Source of the DNA: Cunninghamella blakesleeana
Taxonomy: Eukaryota > Mucoromycota > Mucoromycetes > Mucorales > Cunninghamellaceae
Reading direction: 5' to 3'
DNA length: 64,000 bases
Assembly (NCBI GenBank): GCA_017871115.1
Contig: JAFCIZ010000005.1
Coordinates: 1,240,001-1,304,000, forward strand
The notes below the pieces were generated by a model, which had not been told where the DNA came from, made no database searches, and was given only the letters and a program-made list of their open reading frames with translations. This document shows positions 34,593 to 47,600 of this stretch, one piece after another. Every line of letters begins with the position of its first letter. The first letter of the stretch is position 1. A program made the translations under genes and the position numbers.

Positions 34593-35745
34593 TTATTGTT
34601 TATCTTCTGGGAAATATAAACCAATTTCGTGGCGCCATTTATCCATAGCACGTACTTGACCCAAAGTATCGTCCCAAGTCATATCTTGACATTGAAGTTG
34701 TTTCTTTTCAAGAATGCTATCAGCCACAGCATCAGCTTCAAAAGTATAAAGATTAAGATGTTCCAATGAAGGAGGAATGATTTCTGAAGCTTGACCATCA
34801 AATGATTTATATTCAATTTGAATAGGCCCTAAAACAGGTAAATCTGGACGCCATAAATTGGGAACTCTTAGAGAGCCTTTACTACCAAGGATTTCTACAC
34901 TACAATCATCATCAGCAAATACACCTGCAAACAATTGTGCTGTAATCCCTTGTTCAAATTCTACTGAAGCAAGTACCCACTCATCCACTTTAGTATCCTT
35001 TTGAATGTGTCCTACTCCTTTGATTTGAATTGGTTCTGCAAAGTCTTTTTGCTGTGCTACACCAGCAATTAATCTAGCTAATGACATTGGATCTACATGT
35101 GTATTTTTATTGTTTTTTAAAAAATAAAAAATAAAAATAAATAAATAAAATGATTGAATAAATATAAATTAATAAATGAATCATTTAAAACTTACAACCA
35201 CCAATATCTAATAAAACACCACCACGATCTTCGTATCTCCATAATCTTGATTCAGGGCCCAAAGGACGACCATCAAAGTTAAAGTTAGCACGAATGACCT
35301 TGACTTGTCCAATTTTGTCGCCTTGACGTATCAATTCCACTAAGTGATGGGTTTGAGGATGGCAACGATACATATAAGCTTCCATTAGAAACACTTGGTT
35401 TTTTTCACATACATCGATGATTTTTTTAACTTGTTGCTCTGTAATAGCAATAGGTTTTTCTACCAAGATATGTTTTTTGGCTTCGGCAGCTTTGATTACC
35501 ATATCATAGTGGTATGGGTGGGGTGAACATATATATACTATATCAACATTAGGATCTTGCAAAACTTGTTCATTGGATCCATAGCATTGGCTGGAAGGCA
35601 CGTTGTATTTGGTACCGAATGCGATGGCTGTATCTGTGGATCGACTTCCTACTGCAACTAACGTGTTTTTCTTTGAAGCTAAAAGTCCTTTGGCAAAGGT
35701 GTTGGCAATATTTCCAGTTCCAAGAATCCCCCAACGTAAAGTCAT
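34593..35745 (-). CDS. Gfo/Idh/MocA family oxidoreductase (dihydrodiol dehydrogenase-like)
   Basis: Two exons, 35745-35196 and 35092-34593, encode 349 residues. The N-terminus MTLRWGILGTGNIANTFAKG has the Rossmann GxGxxA nucleotide-binding motif. HILVEKPIAIT carries the conserved EKP lysine of this family, and the LLDIGGYPMSLARLI segment across the splice junction has the DIG motif at the start of the second domain. Members use NAD(P) to oxidise or reduce sugars, inositols or trans-dihydrodiols. The closest pattern is dimeric dihydrodiol/D-xylose dehydrogenase, but the substrate cannot be fixed from sequence. No signal peptide or TM segment. Confidence 0.88.
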
Positions 35746-38025
35746 TTTTTATGTATTGTTTTACTTTAATTTATTATATATAAAGGTGTGTATATGTATA
35801 TAATTATGTATATGTTTATTTATTTATTTTATAATGACAATAAAAAAACTGAGAGGGAGAAGGGAAAAAAAAAAAAAGACTGAGTTAAATATTTTCTTTT
35901 AAAAAATAATTTTTAGTTTGAACTTTAAATTTTTTTTTCTGATTTATTACATAAGCATATGAGGAAAAAAAAATATCCCAAAATAAAATTATAAGGGCAA
36001 GTATTACCATAAACTAAGTGGTTTTTTAGAGCTCATAAAAGAAAATCCGCGCACTATAGTGTTTTTGTATTGAATGCATTGTTTATTATGATTATTTCTT
36101 TTTTAAAAATCGAATAAAACTACTTACCTTAGGGTTATAATTAATATTATTATTTCATAGTGATATTTGAATGAAAATAACATCAGTTTTGTTGGTTATT
36201 TTTATAGCTTAGTTTGCTTTTTTTTCTAGATATAATAATTTTAAATAAAATAACTTCTTTATATAACCATTTGATTTTATTTTTCTCATCCCCACATTTT
36301 TCTTTTTACAATTTTATCGCTTTTTTTATAACTAAAACCAATCCCTCTCTAGCAATATCATAGATACATTCAGGTTGGTAGTAGCAATATTTTTTCATCT
36401 GAACAATTATAAAACAATGTACTGCTCATCTTATATTTGGGTTTTGATGTGTTCTTCGGTATTTTGTGAATTGATAATAACTAGGTACTGATTTCTTTTT
36501 TTTTTTTTTTTGATTTTTTTGTTATTAGTAGTTCAATGAATATATTAGATTAATAGACGCCGTACTGTATTGAAGCATTTTTATCAATTATGAAAATATT
36601 TAATAAATATATGACGCTAAGCTGTGAAAAGATAATCTCACATTTTTGAGTAAAAGTGAAGCAAATACATTTTTATAATGTTCGTTTTGCCATTGGATGT
36701 TGAAGGTTACCACCCTCTTTCATTTTTTATTTATATTAAAAAAATGGTAATTAAGTAAAATTGAAAAACATTGCTTTACTTCATGTCTAATTCGTGCATT
36801 GTTTTTCATGATTTATTTTCTATTTTTTGTTTTATTTATTAATTAATTATTCACTTTATCGCAGCTTTTTCAAGAGTTTAACAGTAATCTGTTTGATATT
36901 AACTGATCTACATATGTTTGACACGATGGATTGAAGAGTCATTTAATTTATGATTCACTTGATGCAAAGTATATAGAGTTTACTAAAACTTGCTATCACT
37001 TACATGTGAAGAAACAAAGTATTTGATTTACGAAAATCAACATTAACTATTCCAAACTCTTTCGTAATAATTCTTTTAATTTTATAAGTGAATTGTATAA
37101 AATACATTTCTTGCTCAGAAAATTATAAATACCAGCATTGTCAAAATCATCAACTTTTGTAAGATTAGTATTTTTTTGGAAATAAATTAAAGAATAATTT
37201 CTTTACAATATGTCGACAATTATCTATACCATAATCATGATGTTACTTTCCTCGATAATAGTGATTCTCTATTATGCCATCAACATAAAAAACCAAAAGA
37301 ACATAAAAAGCTAATACTGATATTTCCAATATGGTTGGTATAATTATGATAGTCATCCAATAAGTTTCATATTATAAGCTGCCACGACAAATAAATAAGT
37401 GCTTGAAAATCTTTTTGTATTATTTAATAAATATACCACGTTTAAAATAATAATTTCTTTTATTATCACTATTATCATCAATATCAAATGATATTATGAA
37501 AAATATTGTTGATTAATGGCAGAAATTTATAAAAAGGCAAAAGCTATTCAAGATATTAACGAGCAAAAATTACCTTAAAACGGCTAGGAGTCTAAGGTGT
37601 AAATAGACTATTTCTTTCCTCTTATAATAATCTTTTACTTTCAGTTTAAAATGCGGTTATTTGTTGATAAAATGCTTTTAATAGTTTTGTTGTAAAAATA
37701 TACATGTAGAATTTTTAGGCAAATAAACGATAGACATAATCAACAATAAAAAAATGATATGATTATTAAAAGAGTTGATGAAATTATAAATATAGGATTA
37801 AAAGTAATATATTGATTTTTTTTTTTAAAAAAAAAAGAGAAAAGATGTATATTACTTTAATTATTTTATTAGTTTTGAAAAGCATAACTGCGCACAAAAA
37901 AAATTCATTGCGGCTGTCTGGGTTAAAACTAATTTATGAATATTTTCAGAGGCAATTTTTTTCTTTTTCAATTTTTTTTTTTTTTTTGTAACCTATTTCG
38001 TTAGCTTACATTTTCTATTAAAACA
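35746..38025. other. Large intergenic region with decayed fragments
   Basis: A 2.3-kb spacer. The first 1 kb is AT-rich and featureless. Between 36800 and 37700 base composition is less extreme and short protein-like fragments appear (listed separately). The last 400 bp are the PRP38 promoter. Confidence 0.5.
37212..37575 (+). pseudogene. Possible decayed coding fragments
   Basis: A 43-codon open stretch (37212-37343) reads DNYLYHNHDVTFLDNSDS and then LLCHQHKKPKEHKK. This composition is unlike the Lys/Asn/Ile/Tyr noise of the spacer. Further on, 37517-37575 reads MAEIYKKAKAIQDINEQKLP. The pieces are in different frames with stops between. They could be the ruin of one gene or chance; no family recognised. 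Confidence 0.2.
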
Positions 38026-39106
38026 ATGGGTAAATATTGGAATATTTAAATAAACATTATAGATGAATAATTTTTTAACAGGATAGTAATACTTTTTTTA
38101 AATAAATATATTATTAATATTAGCCAATCGAACCATTGCTGGTGCACATTGGATTCATGGACGTGATCCTCAACACTTGATTGAAAAGATTATTCGTGAA
38201 CGGATATATGATTCTATGTATTGGAAAGAGGAATGTTTTGGGCTTACTGGTAAAAATGAAAAACAAATTTTTTTTATTTTATTTTATTTTATTTTATTTA
38301 TTATCAACAATTTAATTCTAAATATGTATTCATTTTTCTTTACCTTTTTCTTTACCATATTATTATTATTATTATTATTATTTTCTACTCTTTTTTATAG
38401 CTGTTACTTTAATGGATAAAGCTGTGGAACTCAATTGTATTGGGGGAGAATATGGAAGTCAAATACCAACACACTTTTTATGTTTAGCTTTGAAGATGTT
38501 ACAGTTACAGCCAGAACGTGAAATTATAGTGGGGTTGATTCAACAAGAAGAGTTCAAGTAAATATACTACATTAAAAAAATCATATATATAACTATAATA
38601 AGTTTGTACTTTTTAGATAATAAGCTAAATATATATATTGTTTATCATTTATTTATGATAATTAATAGATATCTGCGTGCTCTTGCTGCATTTTATTTAA
38701 GAATTGTTGGACAATCAAAAGAAATATATCAATACCTAGAGCCTTTATTAAATGATTATCGAAAATTACGGTTTCGTGTTGGCAGTAAGAAAAAATAAAA
38801 ATAAAAAAATAAAAAACAAATGGAGAATAAGAAAGAGGAAAAAAGATCATCATTATATAATACATGTGCGTACATATGCTTAACCTTTGTTTTTATTATT
38901 ATATGAATTTAGGCGGATATACTCTTACACATATGGATGAGTTTATTGATCAATTATTGCGTGAAGAAAGAGTGTGTGATGTTATTTTACCTCGTTTAGT
39001 ACAGCGACATATTTTAGAAGATAATGACGAATTAGAACCAAGGGTCAGTGCTTTAGAAGAGGACTTAGAAAGTGAAGAAGAAAAGAATGACGATGATGAT
39101 GATTAA
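38026..39106 (+). CDS. PRP38: Pre-mRNA-splicing factor PRP38
   Basis: Five exons, 38026-38029, 38124-38249, 38401-38557, 38669-38784 and 38913-39106, encode 198 residues. The first coding exon is just ATGG. It is needed to give the canonical N-terminus MANRTIAGAHWIHGRDPQHL, since exon 2 has no suitable Met. The PRP38 core is unmistakable: IIRERIYDSMYWKEECFGLT, ALKMLQLQPEREIIVGLIQQ, YLRALAAFYLRIVGQSKEIY and MDEFIDQLLREERVCDVILP. An acidic tail follows (DLESEEEKNDDDDD). Prp38 is a U4/U6.U5 tri-snRNP/B-complex protein needed for spliceosome activation. There is no long RS tail, as in yeast and unlike the animal protein. Confidence 0.95.
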
Positions 39107-39774
39107 GAAAACCGAACCATTGATTGAAAAGCATTAATAATTATAATCACGACGGTGATAATGTAAATAGAGCTTTGAATAAAAGATATATAATAAAAAT
39201 ATATTATTTTGAAAAACATATTTACTTTATTGGATTTTTTTATTTTTTATTTTTACGTTTTGAGTTTTATTATATGTTATTTGTAAAATGCGCGCATGCG
39301 ATTATAAACTATTGATTTCAAAAAAAAGAAAAAGAAAAAAAAGAAAAAAATAGGTATATTTTATAAGTTACTTGCACAGCTTTACCGTTAAAAATGGAAC
39401 GGTTTTTTTTTCTTATATATACCTAATATGAGCTATATAAATGTTCTTTTACTATCTTTTATCTCATGTACATAATCATCCCTTTTTTTCTTTGAAAAAT
39501 CTATTTTTTTTTTCAAGACATGCTATTTTTTTTTGACAAGTAAAAAAATTAATATTATAATATTACGCATAACAAAAATAAATATATAACATTCCATTTT
39601 TCCTTTTTTTCACGATACGTAAACTTATATTTTCCTTAATATCAATAAAAAAAATGATGATGTGTATACTTGGATATAGATATGTATATTTATACCAAAT
39701 TTAGGTATTTATTATATTTTATAATAAAATTAAAAACGTTGGATGAATAACTCAAAAATACATGATAAAACACT
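39107..39774. other. Convergent 3' spacer, no gene seen
   Basis: About 670 bp between the PRP38 and MCR1 stop codons, AT-rich with poly-A/T runs. One small GC patch (gcgcgcatgcg near 39291) just after a weak frame. No gene supported. Confidence 0.5.
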
Positions 39775-41364
39775 TTAGAATTTGTAAACGTTAGTAGAAT
39801 CATAGCCTAATTCCTTAAGAATACCACCAACTTCACCTTGGGATTTATCCTATTTTTTTAAAATAGTAGTTGTAATAATGATAAGTTGATGTAGATCATA
39901 TTCATATATATTCTAAAAATAAAAAATGATATCTAATACTTACGGGATTCTTAGGACCAGAAATAGAGGCTAAAAGTGGGTCAGGACCGCAAACAAAGAT
40001 AGTAGAGTCGCTACTGGGAGCAGGTAAGTGTTTAGTAATATCATCTTTAGTAACATAACCCTTAATACCATCCCATTCAGTAGGAGGTCTATCTAATGCA
40101 TAGATAACCTTGAATCTATCAGGGAATTTCTTGGCATATTCATCTAATTCTTCCTTGAGTAAAATGTCTTCTTGAGTTTGGTTACCAAAGATTAAAGTGA
40201 CCTTAGTATCTTTATGTTTGGAAGCAGGATCAAATACACGACGGATGACTTGGAGCTAAAAATAAAATAATAAATTTAAAAAATAGAGTAATAAAAAAAG
40301 TGAGTTGTGAATTAAATAAATGAATTAAATATGTCAATATATTACCATGGGAGTAATACCAGTACCACCAGCAATCATACCAACATTCTTAACAGGTTTT
40401 TCATCCCAGTTGTATTTATGAATAGGACCCTTGATTTCAAGTTCATCACCAACTTTCAAATTATGGATGTGCTTACTCATTTTGCCTTCAGGATATTGTT
40501 TAATAACAAAGTCTACATAACCTTGAGTCTACATTAATATATATATATATATATAGATAGATAAAAAAAACCAACACCAACCAGATAATAATATACAGGA
40601 TACATATATTTCATAAGATCATAAGATTTCTTTCCGTATTTGCATTTCTTTTCTCCCTAATTTTTTTTAAAAAATAACATCTTTATATTTTAACTTACCT
40701 CTTCAGTTGAAGTTGGTGTATAAGGACGAATGATATAACCAGTTGAACCATCTTTCTTGGTGAAAGGTTTACGAGTAATCACACAAGATGCTACATGAAG
40801 ACCAGAAACATGAGTAGGTTCATCCAATTTGAAACGGAATAAGCTAGTGTCGTGATTAATAGGTTGAATTTCGGCTAACTATAACGTATATGTACATATG
40901 TATGTATATTAGTCATACTATTCCCGCTTTTTGTATATAAAATAAATCACTTTTATTATTATTACCTTAAAGCTTTTGAATTGGGAAGGATCAAATGAAG
41001 CTTTTGGAGGTTCGGTTGATTTATGTTCAGTTGTAACAGAAGCTGATTGATTGTAATAAAAACCACCGGCTACACCTAAACCTAAAAGAGTGGCGAAAAT
41101 AAGACCATTGCCGTTCTTTTTAGGTGATTCTGTACTATAATTACGTAAACCAAAACGGGTAGTCTAATTATTATAATGTATAAAAAAAACCTTATCATTA
41201 GTCATGTATTCTCGTGTTTATTGTACCTTTTTTATGTTGTCACCATTTTACTAGTAAAAAATAATAATAAATAAATAAATGCATTTTCTTACATTATTAA
41301 CAGCACGGCTAGGTTGAGCAGCGAAACGAAGGCTACCAATCAAGGAAGTTGAAGCAAAACGCAT
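39775..41364 (-). CDS. MCR1: NADH-cytochrome b5 reductase, mitochondrial (Mcr1-like)
   Basis: About five or six exons encode roughly 320 residues. The N-terminus [20 protein letters not shown] is a mitochondrial targeting sequence and is followed by a TM segment ([17 protein letters not shown]), the two-signal arrangement of Mcr1. The FAD-binding [10 protein letters not shown] lies across an exon junction, then [11 protein letters not shown], and the NADH-binding [19 protein letters not shown] and [18 protein letters not shown]. The protein ends [11 protein letters not shown], the typical C-terminal Phe. It transfers electrons from NADH to cytochrome b5 or other acceptors in the outer membrane/intermembrane space. 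Confidence 0.93.
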
Positions 41365-41532
41365 GATTCTAAAATATAATTAGTATAAAGAAAAAGTAAA
41401 GAAAAGATAAAAATGAAAAAAGAGAGAGAAAAAAAAAGAAAACAAAAATTTTGATGTCATTTTAAAATTTCTCGCGTATGAAATAATTTTTAAGATTGAA
41501 ACTAAAAAAATAGATGGAAATGGAACTTAATT

Positions 41533-41542
41533 TTTCCGGAAA
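41533..41542. promoter_or_regulatory. TTTCCGGAAA palindrome upstream of MCR1
   Basis: A perfect 10-bp palindrome about 170 bp upstream of the MCR1 start, in the 294-bp gap after FAB1. The only GC-rich word in that gap. A regulatory role is speculative. Confidence 0.25.
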
Positions 41543-41658
41543 TTAAATTTTTTTTTAGCAAATCGGATACTATATTTATATACATTTTAAAAACTCTATT
41601 AACATAGTAAAATAAGAATAAAATTAATAATAAAAAAACCAATATAAATATTATTAAG

Positions 41659-44600
41659 CTAAATGTTAGTAGAAGTCCAAAAATCAGGTATCATTAAGAA
41701 ATAGCGATCCATTGCTTCACGGAAACGTGTTCGGTATTGTCTAGGAGATATAACGGTAGGTTCTCTCCCGCCTCCACCAAATATACCTGAGTCTTTTACC
41801 CAACTTTCTAATTTTTTATCCCAAGTAAATGTTCTAATAAAATCTATAATATATAAATATACATACGTGTATGTATATAGATTATTTAACATATATTCAT
41901 ATACACTCTTTTTATTAAAAAATAATCTTTTATGGCTCCATTTTGTATATAAATACTTACCAACAATTCCAACCACTAGCTCTTGCTTTTCTTCGTCTAT
42001 TCCAACTAATAATGAATAATCCATAACATCCATTCTTGATAAAAATAAGGTGTCATTATGTAAAGACTCTCGTAACATTTGTTTAGCATGTGATCGTAAA
42101 AATAAAGGCGATTGAAATAGACCTACGTATAAAAAAAAGAAAGGAAGAAAAGAAAAATAAATAATAATCTATCATAAATATTTTAGACTATATATATATG
42201 TATATATACTTTACATTCTACCATATTTTCATCTAACAGTACTTCATTTTCTTTTCCAGTTGCTTGAACATGTCGATTTCTCATAGAACCTTTTAGATCA
42301 AATATCTACAAATAAAATTAATTATTTAAATATATATAAAGTTGATACCATCATAATGCATACATTGCTTATTTTATTAATTTAACTTTTTGATTATTTT
42401 ACTTTACCTTTTGAACACTTCGATCATAGAATAGGTTTTCCATAACTAATACATCCATTCGTATTGATTTTCCAGTAGTCATATTTTTATACCCAATACG
42501 ATATATACCAAATATTTTACATAACACAGTAGGCAACTAATATTGAAAATAGAAAATAATCAGTCTTTCTAATCAAAAATTCATATATATATATATATGC
42601 ACTTTTCAAAATTACCACATGAAAGAATGCTTCAGACATATATTGAAAATACGATGGTGCAAACTTCAAAAATGCATCCATTTCATAACTTGATATTTGC
42701 TTGAGTATAAACCGGCCATCTTTTTTTTTTTTAAAAAAAAAAAGAATAAAATAAGAAACCATTAATATATATTACTTATTTTGCTATTTAATAATATTAC
42801 TTTCGCTATATTATTTTTATTATTAATATTATGGTTTTTTACCTTTAGTTTTCAAAAAAGTAGAACCAGATTTTCCACCAGAAGAATCCCATTTTGCACA
42901 GTGAGCTAAAGAACTAATATAACTTTTTTCACATCCACAGTTTCTACGCAATGCATCAAACTGTTCTGCAAACAATATTTTACAAAAGAACTTTGTCGTC
43001 CCATCAGTGAAATCTATAATATAATATAATATTTGTATTTATATTAATAAAATATGTATTGGCTATTTTTTACTTTACTTTAGTTTTATGTATAGGTATG
43101 TATATAGGTATATATTAATTTACTTACATGATTTCATATGAATACCAGATTTGGATTTTAATGTGCGTTCAATAAACTCATCCGTATCATTTTCTAAAAA
43201 TGCTGCCATTTTTTCATTATATTCTCCATTATTTGTTGATGCATCATCCCCAAGGTTATCCATATACTGTACACGAGCTTCTTCAAGTTTTTGGGTATAA
43301 TCATCTGATGTTAATGCGGCTGCTATAATAGTACTTGGTTCATCTTCACGGACAACAATGATCGATTTAGGAAAAACATGCTCTGTTGGTAGCCTAAAAT
43401 ATAAAATAAAAATAAGTAAAAGGCACAAAGGTTTAATTTACATTACTAAGAAATTATTATAATAAATATGTTTGTATATATATTTATTTCTAAAACTTAC
43501 AATGGGTATTCTAAAGGTAAAAGGTTTCCTAAACCTTTTTCAGCTAATATATTAGCAATAGCCTTGATAAATGAATTGCGTTCCATAGTATTAGCATTTA
43601 AATCTATACTTGCTGTATCTATTTTTTTAAAAATAAAATAAAATAAAAAGATTAGCTAAATATCATATATATTATCTTTGATTTTATTTTATTTAATAGT
43701 ATTTCATTTTTTTATAGCAACATATTCTTTATACCTAATTCCAAGTTACTATTTTGTAAATCAGACATTGTAGGTAAAGTATTATGCCTTTTTTGTTGCT
43801 GTCTTTGTTCTGAATTAATTAAAGCAAGAGTATCATCAAAACTATCTTCTGTATCAAAGGTGAGATGTGGAAGAGCAGTATTAGCACGTCGATTACCGTT
43901 TTTATATTTTCTTAATTGTTGTAAATGTTTTAAGGAAGGAGCTGATTCATGACTTCTTGAAAGGATATCTTCCCTACACAGCGATTCATCATATTCATCA
44001 GTATAGGTAAGTGAAAATATTTTTCTATTACTGTACATTTTATTTTCATTTTCCATTTTTTTCCCATCATAAATATTATCTTCATTTATATTATTGTTAT
44101 TATCATTATTGTTATAATCAGTGGTAGCTGTATCATCATCAGAGTCAGATTCATCCATATCGGTTGCTTGAAATTCATCATCAGATTCTTCTCTAACCAA
44201 ATCCTTAACAGTTGTGTATACTTCAATAGATGATTTGCTAGTTAGTCGTTGACGTACTGATCTTGACCTTAATAAAGAAGTAGAGGATGAAGTGCCAATA
44301 TTAGATGATAGAGTACCATCAGAGTTGGTTGTTGTCATGACTAATTTTGTTGGTGGTAGTGAATAGCGCGCATTAGTTTTATTATGTTGTTGAGGTGATT
44401 GCTGTGTAGTTTTTCCAGTCGTTTGTTGTTGTTGCTGACCATATATATGACTTGAACTTGATGAAACTCGTGGCCGAATTAATCGTTGACTACCAGAATG
44501 TTGTAATCTTTCTTTAGAACCTTTGTACCCATAACGATAACCATTTAATGGAATATCCGACTTTGCAATAGTTGAGTCCTTTGAACTTGCTGTAGATACC

Positions 44601-47600
44601 GAAACACTTTTTTTATGCCTGCTAGTACTATTGGTAATATTTTTTGTTCCATCAAGATGATAACGATTAGCTATGGTAGGTATACTTGTCGTCGTCGTTG
44701 TAGGCTTAATAGTGGCATTGTTTATTTTTGTATTATTATTATTATTTATTTTTTTAGATTTTTCTACAAATTGTCGTTTATTATTGTTGTTGTTGTTGAT
44801 GCTATTGTTATCTTTCGTTGTACGTTGTGGTATACGAGATGGTGGATGATGATTTGCAATTGTTGATGTTAATGGAGAACTTTTAGACCGAATTACATTT
44901 ACTTGAGATAATATTTCTTCAGTAAGTTGGAAGCTAGTCATTGTACTATAATGATTATCATTTGATAAAAATTTGGATTCTTCTTCTATCGCCGTTGTTC
45001 TTGTCTTAGTTTTTGTTTTTGTTGCAGTTGAATTCATATTACCATCCGTAATATTATACAATCCATTTGTAGTATGCATCAATTCTAAAGACAATCTTCT
45101 TGCAACTTCTTCATTTAAAACACTTGAGTTTTCATTTTTACCTGCTTTTTTATCATCAGCATCTGACATTATTGCCATTTCATTTGTCAAATCATTCTTC
45201 ATCAATTGCCGTTGTTTCGTTGCGTCATAATGATCCTCTTCCATTTGCTTTACCAATCTATCAAACTGCTGTTCCTCTTCTAACCATGGAGATGCTAAAG
45301 TTGGTGATTCTCCTAAAGGTGGTTGTTGAGATAAACGAGTATCAAGTAAAGTAGAATCTATGACTACATTAAATGGTATCATACCAGAAAGTCCAAGATC
45401 ATATCCATCTGGGTAACCATCCAACCCGACATCCAATAAAGGTAAATCAGCTGATTCAGTTACCCTTTTTGTACGAAAATCTAAATCAGATGCTTGAAAA
45501 TGATAATGAGGATCATTTGTGTTAGTATTTGTGGTAGCAGTTGCAGCAGAATCGGTAGAAAGGATCTTTTTCAAATGAGTTGTAGTCAGTCTACGAAGTT
45601 CACGTTCGGGTTTCACATGCTGTCGAACAAGTTCTACATATTCTAATTCCCATTGCAGTACATTCATTTGTAAATGAGCTCGTACAATATTTAGTTGAAG
45701 ACTGTCAGTCGGATCAGAATTGGCATAAATGGACTGCAAACATTGAAGTAAACTTTTCTTTTCACCTAAAGCACGCCCAGACATTTCTTGTAATTGCTCT
45801 TTACATTTATCCAATCCACTAGGTTGCACAACATCATAAGTAAAATTCTTATTACGTTCTACTATGGAATCATAAAATCGTGTAATTTGACCACGGATGG
45901 ATTCATGAGCATCATCTTTAGCTGTTAACAATGACTGTGGATTCATATATAAATGCATAGGTGGTACATATATATCTAAAGGTTGAATTTTTTCATATTG
46001 AAAACGTAATGCTATATCTTGAATAGAAAAAAAATGAACGTGATCACGATAGAGACCATGTGTACATATTGTTGTATTATTATTGTCATCTTCTATTTCT
46101 TTTGATGGATCTGCTACATTAGAGTGGTCGTGTTCATTGTTATTTGTATTTGTTTGGTAAAAAAGCAATTCCAAAAATTTTCCAAATGAATACTTCCAGG
46201 CATTATTTGACATTTTTGTAATTTTGGTGTGTCCTGAGCAATGCCTACAATAACTCCATGTATATATATCATTAGATAATATCATAGGTTGTACTCCTTC
46301 AAGTCGCTCTATTTGTACATTCACCCGTGCATTGCCATGAACATAAGATCTATAATGTTGAAGCATACTTCTTTCACATAAACTAGATGGACAAGGGACA
46401 TCAATGCATGCAATCATATCTTCTATATATTGGCCAAGCGTTAAATCAGATGGAGCACTGTAATAATCAATTCTACGTGTATGGGGTTCTTGACAAGGTA
46501 CAGTTGTTACTTTACAAACCATTGTATACAAAATGACAAATTGTTGATAAAGTGATGGTGATAATATATCCATGCTGTCTTCTAAACAAGCATCCAAAGT
46601 TCGCCAACGTTGATTATGCTCTTCCAAAACTTGTTCATATTCATTATTATTATTTAAATACTGATCAAAGCTACGAAAGTAGGTAGGCATACCAGCTAAA
46701 GTATCAGGTAGTGAAGAGATCAATGTATCAAAATTAATTTGAGGATCATACTGTTGCTGTGAATTTTTTATTTCCAAAATATGCTGTTTAATTAATGTAA
46801 TCAATTTTTTTTGTGATTCTTTTAAACGAAGTAATAAATATGGTGGTGGAAGAGTAACAGAAGGTGATGCAGAAACAATTGTTTGCTTAAATTTATCAAT
46901 AGCTTTATTGACTAATTGTAAACACGGTTCATCATATTTATTTATATCTAACTGATTATCTATATTTTCAAGATCTGAGCCAATAACAAGTTTTTCCACT
47001 GCTTGTTCTTGTGATGATAATGATATTGCTGTTGGATTTTCTATATTGTTAGCTTCTATTGCTTGATTACTAGTAGCATAATCTTTTTTTTTGATATCCA
47101 TGCTTGTTGATGCTGCTGTTGTAATACAAGATGAATTACGCATAATAGCAAAATCGTGTAATAATGAGGATTCCAATCTAAGATTATGTACTACAAAAAC
47201 CATAAAATCCAAAATATGTTTAATCGCCCTTAAAGATTCAGTTGTTCCACCACGTAAAATAATTGTAGCACCTAGTTCAGGGGGACATTTGTGAAATAAT
47301 AAAAATGTTTTACGACGATTTGGAATCCATTCGTGTACTAAAGTAAGTAGTTCAAATACACCACATTCACCTAATTTTAGGCTACCTTTTGATAATTGTA
47401 TAAAGGAAGAGACCATACTAGCACCAGTGCATCGAGATACGGCATCTAAAACACTTAATTTGACATTAAACACCACAACAATATTTGCCTTTCGTAAAAA
47501 TTCTAAAGCCGTGCGTGATACATTGGCATGAACAAGAACAATAGTAGGTTCTAATGCTGTAATTCGATTAACCAACTTTTCTAAATATTCTTTTTCTTGA

